A DNA stretch of 41,950 nt from Ruminococcus sp. (GTDB lineage: Bacteria; Bacillota; Clostridia; Oscillospirales; Ruminococcaceae). Under the pieces are notes generated by a model. The model saw only the letters and a program-made list of their open reading frames with translations. It searched no databases and was not told the DNA's origin. Location: positions 1 to 41,950 of the forward strand of contig JAGAOV010000023.1 in assembly GCA_017623515.1 (NCBI GenBank). Reading direction: 5' to 3'. Positions 25,705 to 33,605 of this stretch are shown here, piece by piece (within the stretch, counting starts at the first letter, position 1; every line of letters starts with the position of its first letter). The position numbers and the translations under genes are program-made.

Positions 25705-25728
25705 CCTGCACGGCATTTACCGTGCAGG
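25705..25728 (-). terminator. intercistronic hairpin between binding protein and permease genes
   Basis: A perfect 9-bp stem, CCTGCACGG/CCGTGCAGG, with a T-rich stretch several bases after it on the minus strand. Such hairpins commonly trim or protect the first gene's mRNA, raising binding-protein output above that of the permeases. Confidence 0.7.
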
Positions 25729-25773
25729 CAGTATATTGTTACTTTAAAAGTTCAAACAGTCTGTCTATTACAA

Positions 25774-27279
25774 TTATTCAACTGTAACGTCTGTCAGGGA
25801 CTCAGACAGCTTGTTCAGGAACTCGTTTACGCAATCGTCTTCAGAAGCGATTGTGCCTTCGCAGTAAGCCTGAACTGCCTTCAGGAGCTCAGCGTTGATA
25901 GTAGTGTCGTACTGTGTAGCGATGCTCATGTCAACCTTTGCAGCGGAGTCAGCCAGAGTAGCCAGATGATCCTGACCGCCCAGCAGCGGGTTGCTGTTTG
26001 TGCCAGCAGCGATTGTGTTAGCCATAACTGTCTTGTTGTTTACGAAGTCGCCCTTAGCGTCAACGTATGCCTGCATAGCTTCAGCGTCAGCTGTCATAGC
26101 ATACAGGAACTGACCAGCCTCAGTAGCGTTGTCTGTCTTAGGAGATACGCAGATCCATGTACCGCCCCAGAACCAGCCTGTAGGACCAGCAACTACGTTG
26201 TAGAGACCGTATGTAGAGCCTTCTGTGCCCTCTTCGCCTTCAGCCTTAGACAGCTGAGAACCAGCACCCAGAGACCATGTCGGGAAGAAGAAGCCCATTG
26301 TCTTGTTAGCCTGTGTACCTGCGCTCATACCCTGCGGCAGCCAGTCATCTGTCCACTGAGAAGCTGTGCTGATGTAGCCAGCGTCATAGTTTGTCTTAGC
26401 CATGTTGATGAAGTCACCGAGGCAAGCCTTGGAGTTGTCAGCTGTGATAACGCCGTCCTGAACCCAAGCAGAAGTTCTGTTACCGTTGGAGTATGCTCTC
26501 CATACGCCGCCCAGAGAGTCAGCCATAGCTGTTACGCCTTCAGACTTCTCATATACTGTAGCAGCTGTTGCCCAGAATGCATCCCAGTCAGAGATAGCAG
26601 CCTGCATATCTTCAGGAGTTGTAATGCCGAGGTACTGTTCAGCCAGATCTGTTCTGTATGCGTAACCACCAGCAGCTACCTGCCATGTTACACCCTTGAG
26701 AACGCCGTTAGCATCCTTACCCATCGGTACTGTGTAATCATAAGCATCTGCATACATATCTTCTGTGATACCTACGCCAGACAGAGGAGCAGAATACTCA
26801 TCGTTGTTCTGGTAAGCCATGTTCCAGTCAGCGTCGCAGAAGAACAGGTCAACGTCTTCGTCAGCAGCGAATACCTGAGCATACTTTTCGTTAGCTTCAG
26901 TACCGTTTGCACCTACGTTCTTATAAACCATCATTGCCTTGTCCATGCCAGTAGCGTTAGCAACTACATCGTACATGTAAGACAGGTCGTCCTCTGTCCA
27001 GCAGAGAATTGTCAGAGCGTCGCCGCCCTCGCCCAGTGTGCCGTCAGGTGTGCCAGGGCCATCAGTGGAAGCTGCTGCGCCATCATCTGCAGATGTCTCA
27101 TCATCAGATGACTCGTTTTCAGGAGCATCTGTAGCTTCTTCTGTTGTCTCTTCAGCAACTGTTGTAGCCTCAGTAGCGGATTCGGATGTGGATGTCTTGT
27201 CATCGCCGCATCCTACGAATGCAGTAGCAGTCATAGCCAGAGCAGCCATGAGAGCCAGTGTCTTCTTCAGATTGTTCAT
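25774..27279 (-). CDS. extracellular solute-binding lipoprotein (family 1) of the sugar importer
   Basis: A 501-aa lipoprotein. The signal peptide has the lipobox AFVGC (Cys24), followed by an unusually long acidic Ser/Thr/Glu spacer (about 30-75). From about 83 it is a type 1 solute-binding protein: LTILCWTEDDLSYMYDVV opens the fold, and aromatic residues in ASQWTDDW and GPTGWFWGGTWICVSPK suit sugar stacking. It should capture oligosaccharides for the two downstream permeases. The RBS AAAGGAGG is strong. The promoter lies about 110 bp upstream. Ligand not provable; cellodextrins are inferred from context. Confidence 0.93.
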   Translation of the reverse strand: MNNLKKTLALMAALAMTATAFVGCGDDKTSTSESATEATTVAEETTEEATDAPENESSDDETSADDGAAASTDGPGTPDGTLGEGGDALTILCWTEDDLSYMYDVVANATGMDKAMMVYKNVGANGTEANEKYAQVFAADEDVDLFFCDADWNMAYQNNDEYSAPLSGVGITEDMYADAYDYTVPMGKDANGVLKGVTWQVAAGGYAYRTDLAEQYLGITTPEDMQAAISDWDAFWATAATVYEKSEGVTAMADSLGGVWRAYSNGNRTSAWVQDGVITADNSKACLGDFINMAKTNYDAGYISTASQWTDDWLPQGMSAGTQANKTMGFFFPTWSLGAGSQLSKAEGEEGTEGSTYGLYNVVAGPTGWFWGGTWICVSPKTDNATEAGQFLYAMTADAEAMQAYVDAKGDFVNNKTVMANTIAAGTNSNPLLGGQDHLATLADSAAKVDMSIATQYDTTINAELLKAVQAYCEGTIASEDDCVNEFLNKLSESLTDVTVE

Positions 27280-27391
27280 TGGAAATTTCCTCCTTTAAAT
27301 ATATATTATATTATGTGAAATAATATAATTGTTTTATGCCTTGGTTTTCCGCCTTTTCAGGGCAGTCCCCAACGCATTCCTTTGTGCTTTA

Positions 27392-27420
27392 AATATACAT
27401 CAAATCACGGAAAAAGTCAA
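27392..27420 (-). promoter_or_regulatory. promoter of ABC importer operon
   Basis: On the minus strand, TTGACT (27415-27420), a 17-bp spacer and TATATT (27392-27397). An 8-bp palindrome, GGTATACC (27424-27431), lies immediately upstream of the -35. The leader is about 105 nt. Confidence 0.65.
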
Positions 27421-27543
27421 TATGGTATACCGTTCATTCATTATTTTCAGTCAGAATGCACATTTGTATTCTGTTTAATTTGTGCATTTTTACCTCATTT
27501 TCTTCGTTTTTAAGGCAAAGGTTACAAAACGGTTAAAGCATTT

Positions 27544-28356
27544 TCAGCGATATGGCCATGTCCACTCTGCCTCACATATTACATACTCCTCTATAGACAG
27601 GTATATTTCCGGTGTCATGCCGTCCACATACAACAATTCCAGTATGTTGGTGAAACCGCATATTTTGTACCTAAGCTCTATTATCTCCTTTGCAAGTTCC
27701 GGACTTACCATAGGAAAACGTGCAAGTTCCTCTTCCGTTACCGTATTCAAATCAACAACAACAGGAACCCACTCTGTTGTGACTGTGGTAGTTTCCTCGT
27801 ATATTTCGATATATTCCTCCGGCGGTTCTGTTTCTTCATATTCATATATTTCCTCTGCCGGTTCTTCCGGAAAATACTCCATTTCAAGATACACAAGACC
27901 GTATATTGCATTGTATCTTTCCTCGCCTATACCGTCAACCTCAAGAAGCTGTTCTCTGTTCAGAAAACCGCCCATGTATTCCCTGTAGGAAATAATATTT
28001 CCGGCGATCACTTCGCCTATTTCAGGCAGACACATAAGCTCTTCAAGCGTCGCTGTATTCAGATTAAGAGGAAACATAACTTCTGACGGCTCTTCTGTCA
28101 GAGGAACAGGATCAGTTTCAGACGTTTCAGTAACAGATAATGCCAAGAGTGTGGTAGTAGTTGTCGTCGTCGTTGTTGAAACAGTTGTTTCTGCCGACGT
28201 GCTTTGCCATATTCCTGCAAAGGCTGAAGGGATAGTTTCTATCATCAATGCTTCCTCAGACTCATGACTGCTGTCCTGTTTGGCTGTCAGAAGTACAGCT
28301 GCTGACACTCCGCATGCTATAAATATAATCGTCAGCCACGAACACAGCTTCTCCAT
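27544..28356 (-). CDS. membrane-anchored protein with two ComEA-like helix-hairpin-helix domains
   Basis: A 270-aa protein. An N-terminal hydrophobic segment (about 6-24) acts as signal or anchor, and a Thr-rich linker with a run of nine Thr spans about 57-70. The first HhH domain (LNLNTATLEELMCLPEIGEVIAGNIISYRE, about 97-150) has the ComEA pattern. A highly acidic Glu/Tyr/Pro-rich spacer follows, then a second, more divergent HhH domain (VDLNTVTEEELARFPMVSPELAKEII, from about 200). ComEA-type domains bind double-stranded DNA at the cell surface in transformation. The acidic spacer and absence of comEC beside it make DNA uptake only a possibility. It lies downstream of the dehydrogenase gene, after a hairpin. 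Confidence 0.75.
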   Translation of the reverse strand: MEKLCSWLTIIFIACGVSAAVLLTAKQDSSHESEEALMIETIPSAFAGIWQSTSAETTVSTTTTTTTTTLLALSVTETSETDPVPLTEEPSEVMFPLNLNTATLEELMCLPEIGEVIAGNIISYREYMGGFLNREQLLEVDGIGEERYNAIYGLVYLEMEYFPEEPAEEIYEYEETEPPEEYIEIYEETTTVTTEWVPVVVDLNTVTEEELARFPMVSPELAKEIIELRYKICGFTNILELLYVDGMTPEIYLSIEEYVICEAEWTWPYR

Positions 28357-28383
28357 AGATGTCTCAACTCCAGTGCAAACAGA

Positions 28384-28414
28384 AAGCAGCGGTCATATTT
28401 CTACGCCGCTGCTT
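28384..28414 (-). terminator. hairpin between dehydrogenase and HhH genes
   Basis: AAGCAGCGG (28384-28392) pairs with CCGCTGCTT (28406-28414). A weak T-rich tail on the minus strand (CTTTCTGTTTG) suggests partial termination. Confidence 0.6.
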
Positions 28415-28432
28415 ATAGGGATACTATATAAA

Positions 28433-29392
28433 TTATTCAGCGTCTTCCTGCATTGCGTCGATTACGCTGCGGAGAGCCTGTGCGCTCTTCTGGAGAGCTG
28501 CCAGCTCTTCATCAGTCAGCGGAGGTGTTACCTCACGCTCGATACCGGAAGCACCTACTACGCACGGCAGACTCAGGCATACATCTGTAACACCCTCATA
28601 ACGGCTGCCATCCTGAAGTGTTGATACTGTGAGAACTGTCTTTGTATCACGGAGAACTGCTTCTGCGATCATGCTTACTGAAAGTGCGATTGCATAATAT
28701 GTTGCACCCTTGCACTTGATTACCTCTGCGCCTGCATCTCTTACTTCCTGAACGATTGCGTCCTTTTCGCCAAGATCAGTTACGCACTTGCAGTAATCCT
28801 CAAAAGGCATACCGCATACGGAAGCAAGCTTCCACGGAACCATTGAAGAATCGCCGTGTTCACCGAATACATATGCATGTACGTTCTTTGCGCTTACCTT
28901 TGCGTGGTCAGCAAGGCATGCACGGAGACGTGAGGAGTCGAGAACTGTACCAGAACCGATTACCTGTGAGGGCTTGAGGTTGGAAACCTGAAGAACCTCG
29001 TATGTAAGAACATCTACAGGGTTGCTTACGATGATGTAGCAAGCATCCGGAGCGTACTTTGTGATTTCCGGCATTACAGATGCGATGATCTTTGCATTGA
29101 TCTTGCACAGGTCAAGACGTGTCTGACCGGGCTTTCTTGCTACGCCTACTGTAATTACTACCAGATCAGAACCTGCTGCATCCGGATAGTCGCCGTCCTT
29201 AATATCACATGCAGGATAGAAAGAGTTGCCCTGCATAATATCCATAGCCTCGCCCTTAGCCTTAGCCTTGTTGATGTCGATAAGAACCATTTCGGAACAC
29301 AGTCCCTTGATAGCCATAGAGAATGCAATAGAAGCACCTACATTACCTGCGCCCAGTATCGTAACCTTTTTACCTTTTTTAACTTCGCTCAC
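28433..29392 (-). CDS. ldh: L-lactate/malate dehydrogenase family
   Basis: A 319-aa NAD-dependent 2-hydroxyacid dehydrogenase of the LDH/MDH family. The Rossmann loop is GAGNVGAS (14-21). Catalytic residues by alignment are R92, D152, R155 and H179 (in GEHGDS). GATYYAIA keeps the LDH-type Thr. At the specificity position (Gln102 in LDH, Arg in MDH) the loop reads GVARKPGQTRLDL, with Arg86. The enzyme is probably what most pipelines would call lactate dehydrogenase, but substrate choice is open. A GTG start has AGGAGG nine bases upstream. Role: NADH reoxidation at the pyruvate or oxaloacetate node. Confidence 0.9.
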   Translation of the reverse strand: MSEVKKGKKVTILGAGNVGASIAFSMAIKGLCSEMVLIDINKAKAKGEAMDIMQGNSFYPACDIKDGDYPDAAGSDLVVITVGVARKPGQTRLDLCKINAKIIASVMPEITKYAPDACYIIVSNPVDVLTYEVLQVSNLKPSQVIGSGTVLDSSRLRACLADHAKVSAKNVHAYVFGEHGDSSMVPWKLASVCGMPFEDYCKCVTDLGEKDAIVQEVRDAGAEVIKCKGATYYAIALSVSMIAEAVLRDTKTVLTVSTLQDGSRYEGVTDVCLSLPCVVGASGIEREVTPPLTDEELAALQKSAQALRSVIDAMQEDAE

Positions 29393-29492
29393 TTTATGTT
29401 TCCTCCTAACACGATGTGTCGTTTATTATATAGTATATTAGGACACTTCTGCATCCGATCTGTAACTCTTCGTGACGCATTGTATCATTTAC

Positions 29493-29521
29493 ATTATATC
29501 ATATACTCACTCCTTTTGCAA
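29493..29521 (-). promoter_or_regulatory. promoter of dehydrogenase gene
   Basis: On the minus strand, TTGCAA (29516-29521), a 17-bp spacer and TATAAT (29493-29498). About 90 nt of leader follow. Confidence 0.8.
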
Positions 29522-29550
29522 GCACGTTTATCCAGCCGCTTACTTTTTTG

Positions 29551-29757
29551 TTAAACATTCACAGATTCAATGCAGATGATATATTTATTTTCACCAAAAA
29601 AACTCATTTCTAAAAGCTTATCATCTGCTTCTTCATTTACCTCAGACAGTTTTCTTATTTCTTTTTCAGAACCATCACATCCAATCCAGTTGTTAATTGT
29701 GTACAATCGACATTGTTTAAATGCAGTAATATTATCAGCACTTATCCAAAATTCCAA
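29551..29757 (-). other. 68-codon open frame in the 530-bp gap, doubtful
   Basis: The gap 29393-29922 holds the dehydrogenase promoter, this open frame and the promoter and leader of the peptidase gene. The frame would start at TTG and has a protein-like composition (KQCRLYTINNW, KLLEMSFFGENKY), but no Shine-Dalgarno. It could be a gene remnant. I recognise no family. Confidence 0.25.
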
Positions 29758-29785
29758 AAATAGTGTTCCCTTTTTCAGGCAGGTG

Positions 29786-29878
29786 TGTTATAATATGCCC
29801 AGTGGTTACAAAACAATTACAAATTGTTGCTTGCCAATAAGACATCATAGGAAACTCTTTCAGCAAACGCTGAGACAA
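29786..29878 (+). promoter_or_regulatory. extended -10 promoter and leader of the C39-like peptidase gene
   Basis: TGT-TATAAT (29786-29794) is an extended -10; the -35 is poor. The leader of about 125 nt can form ACAATT/AATTGT around 29813-29827 and TCAGC/GCTGA near 29860-29874. No known riboswitch is recognised. Confidence 0.5.
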
Positions 29879-29922
29879 TAACGAAACAAACCAATAAGGT
29901 CAAATGAAAGGATTTCTGATCC

Positions 29923-31839
29923 ATGAAACGTTCTTTACGAAAAATCATATCTGTTATAACCGCAGCCGCAGTGCTGCTGACATCCGGCTTCATTGTAAGC
30001 CGCACCACTACCGCTGAGGCTGAACATACCGTTCTCCAGCAGTGGGATCCTGAATGGGGTTCATACCCTTACGGTGACGGCACTCTCCAGAACAGCGGCT
30101 GCGGTGCGTTCGCTATCCTCAATGCTGTACGCTACCTCACCGGCTACACAATGGATATTTATGAATTAGCAGACTGGGCTTCTGCAAACGAATATATCTG
30201 GGGCGTTGGCTCTGCATTTACCATCGCTCCTCATGCTGCCGAAAGATACGGAAGCACCTACGGTTTCCAGACTGATACCCACTACTTCTTCAGCGATTAC
30301 ACCGGCGGATATTATCCCGCAAGCAATGAGGCATATCAGACTATCTGGAATATGCTCGTCACAAAGCTTTCCGCTGGTCAGGTTGCTGTAGGCCTTGTAC
30401 ACAACCACTTTATCGCAATCGTTGACTACGATCCCTCTACACAGAAGGTTCTTGTATACGATCCCGGCGCAGGCTCTTCAAGAGGTACTACTGTATACGG
30501 CGACTGGAAATCATATGACGACCTGAATTACTGGTCAAATTCCGGTTCTTCTTACCTCAAGCTCAGAGCTTACCTCACCTTCTATTTCAATACCGGCACT
30601 GCATCAGGTACACCTGTATTCACAACTGCTTCCACTGATTTCAACGGTTCTGAAGATACATTCGGAACATACACTGTTTCAACTGACGGCAGCGCGCTCA
30701 ACCTCCGAACCTACGCCAGCACATCCAGCGAAATCATTACACAGATACCAAGCGGCGCAAAGGTTCAGGTAATTGAATCCGACGGCTCATGGGCTATGAT
30801 AACCTACAACGGCATAAGCGGCTATTGCAGCTTTGATTACCTCACGCCTTTTTACGAATCAACCGATACATCTGTAACAACAACTACTACCACATCCACT
30901 GAAACTACTATCACTACAACTGCTGATATATTATCAGCAGAGTTTGCCGGTGAATATGTAGTATCCGCAGGCGGTTCTTACCTCAACATGCGCTCCGGTA
31001 CAAGCACATCCGAAAGCATTGTAACACAGATACCGGACAAAACTCCGGTTACTGTTACTGCTGCAAATGATGAATGGGCAGCAGTTACATGGAACGGACT
31101 GTCCGGCTATTGCAGTATGGCTTATCTCAAAAAGGCTGAGGAAACTCAGCCCTATGAGACAACAGAAACAACCACTGAAACAACTACTGTAACCACTTTT
31201 ACTGCTGAGGAAATCACTTCTGCTGAAACATCAGAAACAACAGCAGAGACCTTCCCTTTCTTTGAAGAAACTGAATCCTCCTCTGAAACAACAACAACAA
31301 CTGAAGCCATTCTCACAGAAACAACAACTTCTTCTGAAACTGCTGTTTCTGAGGATTTAACATCTGAATCCGAGGAAAATCCGGAGTACAGCGTTTATTC
31401 TGTTGACACCAACGGCGTACACCTCAATCTCCGTGCTTCAGCAAGCATGAATGGTGACATTCTTGCTCAGATACCCAATGGCAGCAAGGTTCTTGCAGCT
31501 TATTATGACGGCGACTGGATGAGAGTAACATGGAATGATATTGAAGGCTTCTGCAAGGTTGACTACCTGTCAAGATCAATTGCTTCTATTCTTGAGGGTT
31601 CTTCAATGATTGACCATACATACAAAACTACCTACGGCGATGTAAATATCGACAATCAGATCACTATGGCTGACGTTGTAAGTCTCCATAAGTCTCTTTC
31701 CGGTGCGATCTCCCTGAATATGACCTCTGCTGCTAATGCAGACTGCTATATGGATGGACAGATCACTCTCGCTGACGCTGCCGTTATCATTCAGTTCATT
31801 CTTCAGAATAACACCCTTCCTATGAAGCCTATAAGATAA
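29923..31839 (+). CDS. secreted C39-like cysteine peptidase with three SH3b domains and a dockerin
   Basis: A 638-aa secreted protein. A signal peptide (about 1-36) precedes a papain-fold C39-like domain (about 38-225): WDPEWGSYPYGDGTLQNSGCGAFA carries the catalytic Cys, and VHNHFIAIVDYDP the His and nearby Asp. Three bacterial SH3 domains (about 248-310, 340-402 and 490-550) each have LN(L/M)R...I..QIP...V.V and GYCS or GFCK. Thr/Ser/Glu-rich linkers separate them. The C-terminus is a dockerin (GDVNIDNQIT; CYMDGQITLADAA), whose first loop has Asn-Gln in place of the usual Asp-Gly. SH3b domains usually bind peptidoglycan, so this may be a wall-directed peptidase or amidase, or process cellulosomal proteins. 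The RBS is AAAGGA. Confidence 0.88.
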   Translation: MKRSLRKIISVITAAAVLLTSGFIVSRTTTAEAEHTVLQQWDPEWGSYPYGDGTLQNSGCGAFAILNAVRYLTGYTMDIYELADWASANEYIWGVGSAFTIAPHAAERYGSTYGFQTDTHYFFSDYTGGYYPASNEAYQTIWNMLVTKLSAGQVAVGLVHNHFIAIVDYDPSTQKVLVYDPGAGSSRGTTVYGDWKSYDDLNYWSNSGSSYLKLRAYLTFYFNTGTASGTPVFTTASTDFNGSEDTFGTYTVSTDGSALNLRTYASTSSEIITQIPSGAKVQVIESDGSWAMITYNGISGYCSFDYLTPFYESTDTSVTTTTTTSTETTITTTADILSAEFAGEYVVSAGGSYLNMRSGTSTSESIVTQIPDKTPVTVTAANDEWAAVTWNGLSGYCSMAYLKKAEETQPYETTETTTETTTVTTFTAEEITSAETSETTAETFPFFEETESSSETTTTTEAILTETTTSSETAVSEDLTSESEENPEYSVYSVDTNGVHLNLRASASMNGDILAQIPNGSKVLAAYYDGDWMRVTWNDIEGFCKVDYLSRSIASILEGSSMIDHTYKTTYGDVNIDNQITMADVVSLHKSLSGAISLNMTSAANADCYMDGQITLADAAVIIQFILQNNTLPMKPIR

Positions 31840-31850
31840 TTTAAAACTCA

Positions 31851-31882
31851 AGCCGCTGCGATTTTGCAGCGGCTAATTTTCA
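31851..31882 (+). terminator. terminator of C39-like peptidase gene
   Basis: A perfect 9-bp stem, AGCCGCTGC (31851-31859) with GCAGCGGCT (31866-31874), followed by AATTTT. It may also serve the converging fic gene. Confidence 0.85.
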
Positions 31883-31894
31883 TTATATTTAAAC

Positions 31895-32608
31895 TCATTC
31901 ATCCTTGTATTCATGAGGTACTTCTCTGTAATTCCTGACATCGTAATCTCCAACAGAATCATATTCATCCTGCCTGTCAGACAAAACACGAACCTCCTCT
32001 TTCTTTTCATGCAGAACTGCATCAAAGAAGATTTTCTCAAGATACTGGTATTTTGAATACATTCCCTGACAGCACCACACAAGTGAATTGCGGACGTAAG
32101 CCGGATTTTTCTTGAAAAGGCTGTGTTCCACCTCAAACCCCATTGAATTCGCCAGCAGAACAGAAAAAACTATAACACTTCGTGTATTTCCTTCTCTGAA
32201 TGGGTGTACCTGCCATATTGCTGAAATGATACGCACCATACGGAAAATCACTTCCCTGTCATCCATGCCTCTTCGTTTAAGTCTGCCTATCTCCTTCATA
32301 ATCTCATGGAGCTGCTTTTTTATTTCATTGGGATGTGCATAATGAACAGTATCTCCGCCAAGAATATCTTCATACTTTACCATCTGTATCGTGCGAAATT
32401 CTCCTGCCCACGGGTATATCTGACCGAAAATAGTTCTGTGTATATCCTGCAAGGTCTTTGTATCGAAACGCTCATATTTTTTATTATAAATTCCTGCCAT
32501 GGTAAGGCTTGTTATATCGGCTTCTGCCTGACGGAGAAGTACGGCATCCTTGATTCCTGCAAGATTTACAAGCACATCTGCATCCTCGTAAAGATATGGA
32601 TCTCTCAA
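31895..32608 (-). CDS. fic: Fic-domain protein, probable toxin (AMPylase type)
   Basis: A 237-aa cytoplasmic Fic protein. The active-site loop is HPFREGNTR (135-143), with the catalytic His and the phosphate-binding Gly-Asn; the final NTR replaces the more usual NGR. The flap region FRTIQMVKYEDILGGD (71-86) positions the target. Fic enzymes usually transfer AMP to Ser, Thr or Tyr of targets such as gyrase or topoisomerase IV. No (S/T)xxxE(G/N) inhibitory helix is seen inside it, so inhibition should come from a partner. It starts at TTG, overlapping the upstream stop (TTGA), with GGAGG 7 bases before. This coupled weak start fits a toxin kept below its antitoxin. Confidence 0.9.
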   Translation of the reverse strand: MRDPYLYEDADVLVNLAGIKDAVLLRQAEADITSLTMAGIYNKKYERFDTKTLQDIHRTIFGQIYPWAGEFRTIQMVKYEDILGGDTVHYAHPNEIKKQLHEIMKEIGRLKRRGMDDREVIFRMVRIISAIWQVHPFREGNTRSVIVFSVLLANSMGFEVEHSLFKKNPAYVRNSLVWCCQGMYSKYQYLEKIFFDAVLHEKKEEVRVLSDRQDEYDSVGDYDVRNYREVPHEYKDE

Positions 32609-33135
32609 TTATTTACCTCCGCAGAAAAACCGTATTTTCTAAGCGTATTTTCCAGAACCGAAAGAAAGGATACATTCCCCTGCACCCAGCTATTAAGTGC
32701 ATCCTTTGCGTCTGCACTTACAGGAACGCCCTCTATGGATGTCATTGCGTCCGAAAAAGACGCACACCGCTGCTTCATGACCGATGAAAGCTCATCCATT
32801 CCTACACTCAGCTTCAGCAGCTCAAGCTTTCTTGAATAATTCTCATCCAGAATCTCGACGGCTCGTTCTATTTCTTCCAGCCGCTTTTCTATTGCCGGCA
32901 GTCTGCTTTCCAGTTCCTTCCTTAGAACTATATTCTCCGCTGTGCGCTTCGCTTCAGATGCCTTCAGATAGGCACTTCTCACCTTACCGTTAACACGAAT
33001 CTGGAGATATTTATATTCCCTGCCGTTGATCCTCTTTCTGGATATATACCCTTTCGGCAATTCATTTATTGTCTTCTCTATATCAGCCTTACTACGCAAA
33101 AGAACTTCGTATTCATTGGCTATCGAATTTTTCAT
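32605..33135 (-). CDS. probable Fic antitoxin with N-terminal coiled coil
   Basis: A 176-aa protein directly upstream of and overlapping fic. Residues 28-60 (YISRKRINGREYKYLQIRVNGKVRSAYL) form a small basic beta domain. Residues 63-110 are a charged coiled coil. The C-terminal part SDAMTSIEGVPVSADAKDALNSWVQGNVS (128-156) resembles the inhibitory helix and trailing sequence of VbhA-type Fic antitoxins. E135-G136 match the E(G/N) that blocks ATP in the Fic site, but the position four before E135 is Met131 rather than Ser/Thr. Antitoxin-first order with overlap fits a class I pair. Known VbhA-like antitoxins are much shorter, so the added N-terminus may bind DNA or oligomerise. Function inferred. 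Confidence 0.65.
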   Translation of the reverse strand: MKNSIANEYEVLLRSKADIEKTINELPKGYISRKRINGREYKYLQIRVNGKVRSAYLKASEAKRTAENIVLRKELESRLPAIEKRLEEIERAVEILDENYSRKLELLKLSVGMDELSSVMKQRCASFSDAMTSIEGVPVSADAKDALNSWVQGNVSFLSVLENTLRKYGFSAEVNN

Positions 33136-33159
33136 TCCGCTTGCCTCCCCTTTTTTCTT

Positions 33160-33188
33160 ATTATACCATCTTTTAACCTACAAGTCAA
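33160..33188 (-). promoter_or_regulatory. promoter of the Fic toxin-antitoxin pair
   Basis: On the minus strand, TTGACT (33183-33188), a 17-bp spacer and TATAAT (33160-33165). GGGAGG precedes the antitoxin ATG. Confidence 0.8.
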
Positions 33189-33302
33189 CTGGTTTTATAC
33201 TTGTTGTGGGTTATAAAAAATGCCATCATCAGGTAACATAACACCAAAACGGTTCTCTTTCAAAAATTGGGGTAAATGTGGTTTTGAATTGGTTTAATCA
33301 GA

Positions 33303-33345
33303 AATTGTAGGGGACGCTCCTTACTGGAGCCGGTCCCCTACAATT
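33303..33345. repeat. large palindromic element
   Basis: AATTGTAGGGGAC (33303-33315) is perfectly complementary to 33333-33345. Inside, GCTCC pairs with GGAGC. The GTAGGGGAC ends resemble palindromic intergenic repeats common in clostridia (from memory). No T-tract follows. It lies in the gene-free stretch 33136-33730. Confidence 0.7.
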
Positions 33346-33420
33346 CATGCGATTAGGACAATTTTTATCAAACGCATAGACTAAAATCTATTTTACAACA
33401 TTTATAATAGAACCACAAAA

Positions 33421-33445
33421 ACCCACACAGAAATACTGTGTGGGT
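33421..33445. repeat. 10-bp perfect hairpin in gene-free stretch
   Basis: ACCCACACAG (33421-33430) and CTGTGTGGGT (33436-33445) around AAATA. There is no T-tract, so a terminator is doubtful; it could be an operator or the end of an inserted element. Confidence 0.6.
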
Positions 33446-33605
33446 AGTTCTTGTGATTTGTTTGGGTGAGAAGTTATCTCTTTGAGTAAGGCGCATCGGC
33501 ATTTGTAATTTATTCTATTGTTTGCGAAAATGCCTGTTTTACGGCACTTTCAACGTTTTAACTTCGCTTTTCTTTATCTTTTGTTTCCTGCGATTTTGTA
33601 ACTTT

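Noticed and set aside
25966-27111. 381-codon plus-strand frame opposite the solute-binding protein
   Set aside because: Same kind of shadow: no RBS, Cys-rich composition, and the minus-strand gene is clearly real.
29813-29922. Leader of the C39-like peptidase gene as a cyclic-di-GMP or ydaO riboswitch
   Set aside because: Only two small hairpins are visible; the conserved core sequences of those classes are missing.
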